From the NCBI GenBank assembly GCA_900758075.1, contig CAAEQF010000019.1, forward strand, positions 1 to 10,821: a stretch of DNA of 10,821 nucleotides, written 5' to 3'. The position numbers and the translations under genes were made by a program. This document shows, one piece after another, positions 7,373-10,821 of this stretch. Source of the stretch: Coriobacteriia bacterium (GTDB lineage Bacteria; Actinomycetota; Coriobacteriia; Coriobacteriales; QAMH01). The notes under the pieces were generated by a model that saw nothing but the letters and a program-made list of their open reading frames with translations, was not told where the DNA came from and did no database searches. Positions within the stretch are counted from its first letter, which is position 1. The number at the start of each line of letters is the position of its first letter.

Positions 7373-7378
7373 GGGGTG

Positions 7379-8128
7379 TTATGCACCTACTCCCACTTGC
7401 TCGTAGTACACGTTCTTGAACTCGTCGTAATCCAGCTGGGACTGCTCGGAGAACATGACCTGCCTCCCCTTTGCCAGCAACAGCACGTGGCTCGCCTGAG
7501 CAAATCCGCTTTCGAGCGAATGGCTGACGGTCACGAGCGTGCACCGCCGCCTCGCATCGGCGAGCATCCTGTCGACGATGCCTGCAGCATGGGGGTCGAG
7601 CCCCGAGTACGGTTCATCCAAAAAGACGATTCGCGGGTCGTTGATGAACGCGCGGGCAATGGCGATGCGCTGCGTCATTCCGCGCGAGAACCCGCGTACC
7701 TTGTCGTTGGCGCGATGCTTGAGCTCGACGAGCGAGAGCATCTCGTCAGCCCTCTTGCCCGGGTCGTCCACACCGTACAGGCGCGCGAACAGCACGAGGT
7801 TCTCACGCGCCGTGAGATCGAGGTACAGCATCGGGTTATGCGTAATGAATCCGATGCGGCCGCGCACCTGCTCGATCTGCTCCTTGTACGAGAAGCCGAG
7901 CGCTTCGCATGTGCCCTTCGAGGGTCGGTCGAGTGTCGAGAGAATACGCAGCAGGGTCGTCTTTCCGGCGCCGTTGGGCCCGAATATGACGAGCGAGGCC
8001 CCCTGGGGCAGCTCGAAATCGATGGACTTCAGCACGCGACGGGATCCGAAGCGCTTCTCGATGCCCACGACGCGCAATGCAGGAGCATGGGACGAGATAT
8101 CTGAGCACGTGGCGCTGTTCCTAGTCAT
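7379..8128 (-). CDS. ccmA: CcmA, ATPase subunit of the haem-related ABC transporter
   Basis: A 249-residue ABC ATPase that would power the CcmAB transporter on the cytoplasmic side. Walker A is GPNGAGKT (50-57), the signature region is VRGFSRGMTQR (144-154), Walker B is RIVFLDEP (166-173), followed by a D-loop SGLD and a switch histidine H203 in TVSHS. The Q-loop reads THNP (96-99), so the usual glutamine of CcmA's HQP motif is Asn98. The protein is longer than proteobacterial CcmA (about 205 residues), with extra residues at both ends. The ATG at 8128 is chosen because a GAGGAAA site (8136-8142) sits 7 bases upstream and because it overlaps the ccmF stop by 8 bases (ATGACTAG), typical of translational coupling. 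Starting at 8158 instead would add 10 residues without a better ribosome site. Context between ccmF and ccmB makes the assignment secure. Confidence 0.94.
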   Translation of the reverse strand: MTRNSATCSDISSHAPALRVVGIEKRFGSRRVLKSIDFELPQGASLVIFGPNGAGKTTLLRILSTLDRPSKGTCEALGFSYKEQIEQVRGRIGFITHNPMLYLDLTARENLVLFARLYGVDDPGKRADEMLSLVELKHRANDKVRGFSRGMTQRIAIARAFINDPRIVFLDEPYSGLDPHAAGIVDRMLADARRRCTLVTVSHSLESGFAQASHVLLLAKGRQVMFSEQSQLDYDEFKNVYYEQVGVGA

Positions 8129-10394
8129 CGACGTCTTTCCTCGACGGCCTGATGGCAAGCGTGCTTGCAGCCGTTCCGATCACGAACAGGATGAATCCTG
8201 CCCACACAAACGAGACGAGCGGATTCACGCGCACGTCAACCGAGTAGTCGTCGTTCTCGTTGACGCCGCGGTAGACGACGAACAGGTCCTCGAGCGGCGT
8301 CGACTGCACTGCGGCCTCGTACTTGGTCTGCTGCGTCATCGCGTTGATCTGGATGCCGGGCTTCATCACCCCAAGGTCGCTGCCACCTTTCTTGGCGCTG
8401 AGCTCGAGCGTGTAGTACAGGTTCGTCTTGTCGATCTGCTTTCCGTAGGCGTCCTGAGCGGAGACCTCGTAGTCTTTGAGCTGGATGGTCTGCGCGGCCT
8501 CGGAATCAGAACTCGAGGCGAGGTAACCCGCATGCTCGCTCACGTACATGGAAGAGCCGATAAGGCCGATGAGGATAATGCCGAGCGCCGCATGCGAGAA
8601 CATGCCGCCGATTGCCGACGCATGGCGCCTGAAGCGCGCAAACCCACCGGTCGCGTCCTTGTCCTGCGTGAATGTCGTCTGCTTGGAGGGGGCATCTTGC
8701 GCGAGCTTGCCGAGATCGGCGAGCGTGGCCGTGCCCTCGGCATGCATTGCTGCCGCCTTCTCGAGTTGTTGTGCCTTCGCACCATCGGCAAAAGCGGCAG
8801 CGTTGCCGTTGGCAAACGTGGCGCGAACGGAGCGAATCAAGAGGTAGAGGCTGTTGAAGATGAGCAAGCTCGCCACGGCAAAGCCCACGACCGCCAGCCC
8901 GTTGTAATACCACGCAGGGCCAGAGACGAGCAGGTCGTCTGCGGCGGTGCCGCCCTGCGCAATCGTCGTATCGTAGGCAGGCAGGAGGTTGGTGAAGAAG
9001 TAGACCATGAGCAACACGAACACGATGGCAGCGCAGATGCCGGGCACCTTGGCTCGCTTCCAGAACTGCGCTCCCCCGCTGTGCTTCCAGCCAGAAAGCG
9101 GGCCTACGGCGACGATCAGCAGCACGACGATGCCGAGCGGCCGCGCTATGGCGTTGTAGGTCCCGGAAGTCAGCGACTGGCCGCCGAGCGGCAACCACGC
9201 GGGAAGCGCGGAGGCAATCGTCATGTACGCGAGCACGAAAGTGCCCACCATCATGATGAGGTTGTTGAGGAAATAGCCCATCTCCTTGCTGAAGGAGCTG
9301 CCGTCCTCTTCGTGGCGTGTCTTCACGCCAAACGACTTGCGGCGGCCGAACATGCCAAACACGGCTGCGACCAGGGCAACGACGATGAGGGCGACAAACA
9401 ACACGAGCGAAACGCTGTCGCCGGCAAATGCGTGGACGCTTTGCACGATGCCCGATCGAGAGATGAACGTGCCGACAATCACGAACATGAACGCGAAGCA
9501 TGCGCATACGACACTCCAGCGCTTGAACGTGCCGTGCATGCGATACAGGGTGAAGCTGTGCATGAGAGCGACGCACGCGAGCCACGAGAGCAGACTTGCG
9601 TTCTCGACCGGATCCCAGCCCCAGTAACCGCCCCAGCCGAGCACGACATAGGCCCAGACGGAGCCAAGACCGATTCCGATGCCGAGGAACAGCCAGGCAA
9701 ACGACGCGACGCCGTTCACGCGGTTGACCCACTTGACGGAATCGTCGCCCAAGATCATCGCCGCGAGCGCATAGGCAAACGGCAAGGTCAGGCCAGCATA
9801 GCCAATGAACAAGGCAGGCGGATGCACCGCCATCGCCCAGTGTTCGAGAAGCGGGTTCATGCCGAGCATCGTGCCGGTGATCAACTCTCCGTTCGCGTCG
9901 AAAAAGCTTGTATCGAGCGGCGTGAACGGCATGTTGGATTCGGAGAAGAACAGCACGCTCAAGAAGGCTACCAGCACGAGCTGGGAGATGCACAGCGCCA
10001 GGTCGTCGAGAGCCTCTTTCTTCTCGTCGTAGCGCAACACGAAGTACAGGTTGAATGCGGAGATGAGACACGCCCAGAACAGCAGCGAGCCCTGACGCCC
10101 TGCCCACAGCCCGGACAGTTTGTACAGCCAGGCCAAATCGGAGGACGAATTGCTGCGCTCCTCGACCACGTACTTGATCGAGTTATCGCCGCCCATAAAG
10201 CAGATGACGAGGTCGAGGCAGCATACCGTCAAAGCGACGAACGTGACGATGGCGCCCGCACGGCCGATGAAGCTCACGAGCTCCGCTGATTCGTGTCCCT
10301 TCTTGTGAAGGATCGTCGAAACGAGCAGGAGAAGCGCACCCGCAGCCGTCACGACGAAGGCGACGAGAAGCCCGATGTGTCCGATCATTACCAT
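8121..10394 (-). CDS. ccmF: CcmF, cytochrome c haem lyase subunit
   Basis: A 757-residue multi-helix membrane protein, the core of the System I holocytochrome c synthase, which takes haem from CcmE and attaches it to apocytochrome CxxCH motifs outside the membrane. The haem-binding WWD domain is WGGYWGWDPVEN (254-265). Probable ligand histidines by comparison with E. coli are H191 (MAVHPP), H279 (ALMHS), H321 (QSVHAF) and H601 (MFSHAALG). The GRQGSLLFW segment (99-107) is also characteristic. Length exceeds the E. coli protein (about 650) partly through an alanine-rich hydrophilic stretch at about 524-588, ahead of the H601 helix. A large external domain (about 620-725) precedes the last helix. 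The start is ATG at 10394; ATG at 10388 is equally possible, and the nearest purine-rich ribosome site is weak. It begins 10 bases after ccmE ends and overlaps ccmA by 8 bases. Confidence 0.96.
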   Translation of the reverse strand: MVMIGHIGLLVAFVVTAAGALLLLVSTILHKKGHESAELVSFIGRAGAIVTFVALTVCCLDLVICFMGGDNSIKYVVEERSNSSSDLAWLYKLSGLWAGRQGSLLFWACLISAFNLYFVLRYDEKKEALDDLALCISQLVLVAFLSVLFFSESNMPFTPLDTSFFDANGELITGTMLGMNPLLEHWAMAVHPPALFIGYAGLTLPFAYALAAMILGDDSVKWVNRVNGVASFAWLFLGIGIGLGSVWAYVVLGWGGYWGWDPVENASLLSWLACVALMHSFTLYRMHGTFKRWSVVCACFAFMFVIVGTFISRSGIVQSVHAFAGDSVSLVLFVALIVVALVAAVFGMFGRRKSFGVKTRHEEDGSSFSKEMGYFLNNLIMMVGTFVLAYMTIASALPAWLPLGGQSLTSGTYNAIARPLGIVVLLIVAVGPLSGWKHSGGAQFWKRAKVPGICAAIVFVLLMVYFFTNLLPAYDTTIAQGGTAADDLLVSGPAWYYNGLAVVGFAVASLLIFNSLYLLIRSVRATFANGNAAAFADGAKAQQLEKAAAMHAEGTATLADLGKLAQDAPSKQTTFTQDKDATGGFARFRRHASAIGGMFSHAALGIILIGLIGSSMYVSEHAGYLASSSDSEAAQTIQLKDYEVSAQDAYGKQIDKTNLYYTLELSAKKGGSDLGVMKPGIQINAMTQQTKYEAAVQSTPLEDLFVVYRGVNENDDYSVDVRVNPLVSFVWAGFILFVIGTAASTLAIRPSRKDVDD

Positions 10395-10404
10395 ATCTAT
10401 GTAT

Positions 10405-10821
10405 CTATTTTCCCTTTGCTTCGGCCAGGTCGGTTGCGGCGAACACGCCGCTGTTCTGGAGCGATCCGGTCAAGATAAGCTCGGAAGAATCCTTGACGGT
10501 CGTCGGAATGGCGCTCGCATACGAGACGGGCAGCTCAGCGCCGTCGTCGGTGTCGACGAGTATGAACCGGACGTCTGCAGAGACGGCGGCGAGCGATTGC
10601 TGCTTGAGGACACCCTGCACCTTGACGGGTTTGTCGTAGATCTGCTCACCGTAGCCGAGAAGCTTCGACACGCCCAGCGCGTCCGTTGCCGTCTCGTACT
10701 TGGAGGGGCACTTCGTCACGAGATCGTTGCACTGCAAGGTGCCGTCGCTTCCGATGGTGCCCTTACAGATGGTAGTGACGCCGTTGCCGAACGTGGCTGC
10801 GACGCCCTTGTCGTAGACCAC
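10405..10821 (-). CDS. ccmE: CcmE haem chaperone, cysteine (CxxxY) type with a second OB-like domain; 5' end outside window
   Basis: The last 138 codons of a gene whose start lies beyond base 10821. The first visible part (about residues 6-42) resembles the end of a CcmE OB fold and closes with LVTKCPSKY, so C38 and Y42 form the CxxxY motif known from the cysteine-type CcmE of Desulfovibrio and archaea, instead of the usual HDENY. CcmE binds haem covalently through this site, outside the membrane, and passes it from CcmC to CcmF. After a linker, residues about 61-133 again read like a CcmE/OB domain (VRFILVDTDDGAELPVSY, then ILTGSLQNSGVFAATDL) but end at AEAKGK with no haem ligand. The N-terminal membrane anchor should lie outside the window. 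The first visible codon is an internal-looking GTG and is not taken as a start. It is the most upstream ccm gene seen, 10 bases before ccmF. Confidence 0.85.
   Translation of the reverse strand: MVYDKGVAATFGNGVTTICKGTIGSDGTLQCNDLVTKCPSKYETATDALGVSKLLGYGEQIYDKPVKVQGVLKQQSLAAVSADVRFILVDTDDGAELPVSYASAIPTTVKDSSELILTGSLQNSGVFAATDLAEAKGK

Noticed and set aside
6599..8104. A 501-codon open frame on the plus strand opposite ccmA, ccmB and ccmC
   Set aside because: It lies antisense to three ccm genes, with low-complexity charged composition and no recognisable family; an open-frame artefact of codon bias.
7539..10289. A 916-codon open frame on the plus strand opposite ccmF and ccmA
   Set aside because: It is antisense to two strongly recognisable ccm genes. 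Its product is full of His, Arg, Glu and Asp with no domain or hydrophobic core, as expected from the complementary strand of G+C-rich coding DNA.
1..10821. Search for tRNA or rRNA genes, CRISPR arrays, insertion sequences and riboswitches
   Set aside because: Almost all sequence is covered by well-supported genes. The few gaps are short, and I saw no cloverleaf, regularly spaced repeat, transposase or terminal inverted repeat.

Overview
The window is a compact, G+C-rich, chromosomal-looking stretch of bacterial DNA with eight complete genes and two that run off its ends. Genes are closely spaced, and TAG is the stop codon for seven of the eight genes whose 3' end lies inside the window. The gene content (a PcrA-type helicase and a complete-looking core of a System I cytochrome c maturation operon with a cysteine-type CcmE) and the base composition would fit a high-G+C anaerobic actinobacterium such as an Eggerthella/Slackia-like Coriobacteriia member. 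This taxonomic guess is inference, not something the sequence proves.

Left arm (1-3194, minus strand): three genes read leftwards as a probable transcription unit. They are a PAP2-fold membrane protein, a small AroQ-type chorismate mutase, and the UvrD/PcrA DNA helicase, whose last residues lie beyond base 1. The PAP2-like protein has lost most of its expected catalytic residues and looks like a pseudoenzyme. Bases 3195-3450 form a divergent intergenic region with an imperfect direct repeat and a small palindrome.

Middle (3451-5589, plus strand): one CPA1-type sodium/proton antiporter with an unusually long, highly charged, helical cytoplasmic tail of about 290 residues. It ends in a convergent intergenic region with two hairpins (5605-5672) that probably terminate transcription from both sides.

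Right arm (5673-10821, minus strand): a tightly packed operon read leftwards, ccmE-ccmF-ccmA-ccmB-ccmC-ccmD, with gaps of 6-14 bases and one 8-base overlap. CcmA, B, C and D would form the ABC-type complex that delivers haem to the haem chaperone CcmE outside the membrane. CcmF would ligate haem from CcmE to apocytochromes. CcmE carries the cysteine-type CPSKY motif instead of the usual HDENY histidine motif, followed by a second OB-like domain without a haem ligand. No ccmG, ccmH or ccmI is seen in the window. The cell is therefore expected to make exported c-type cytochromes by a variant System I.
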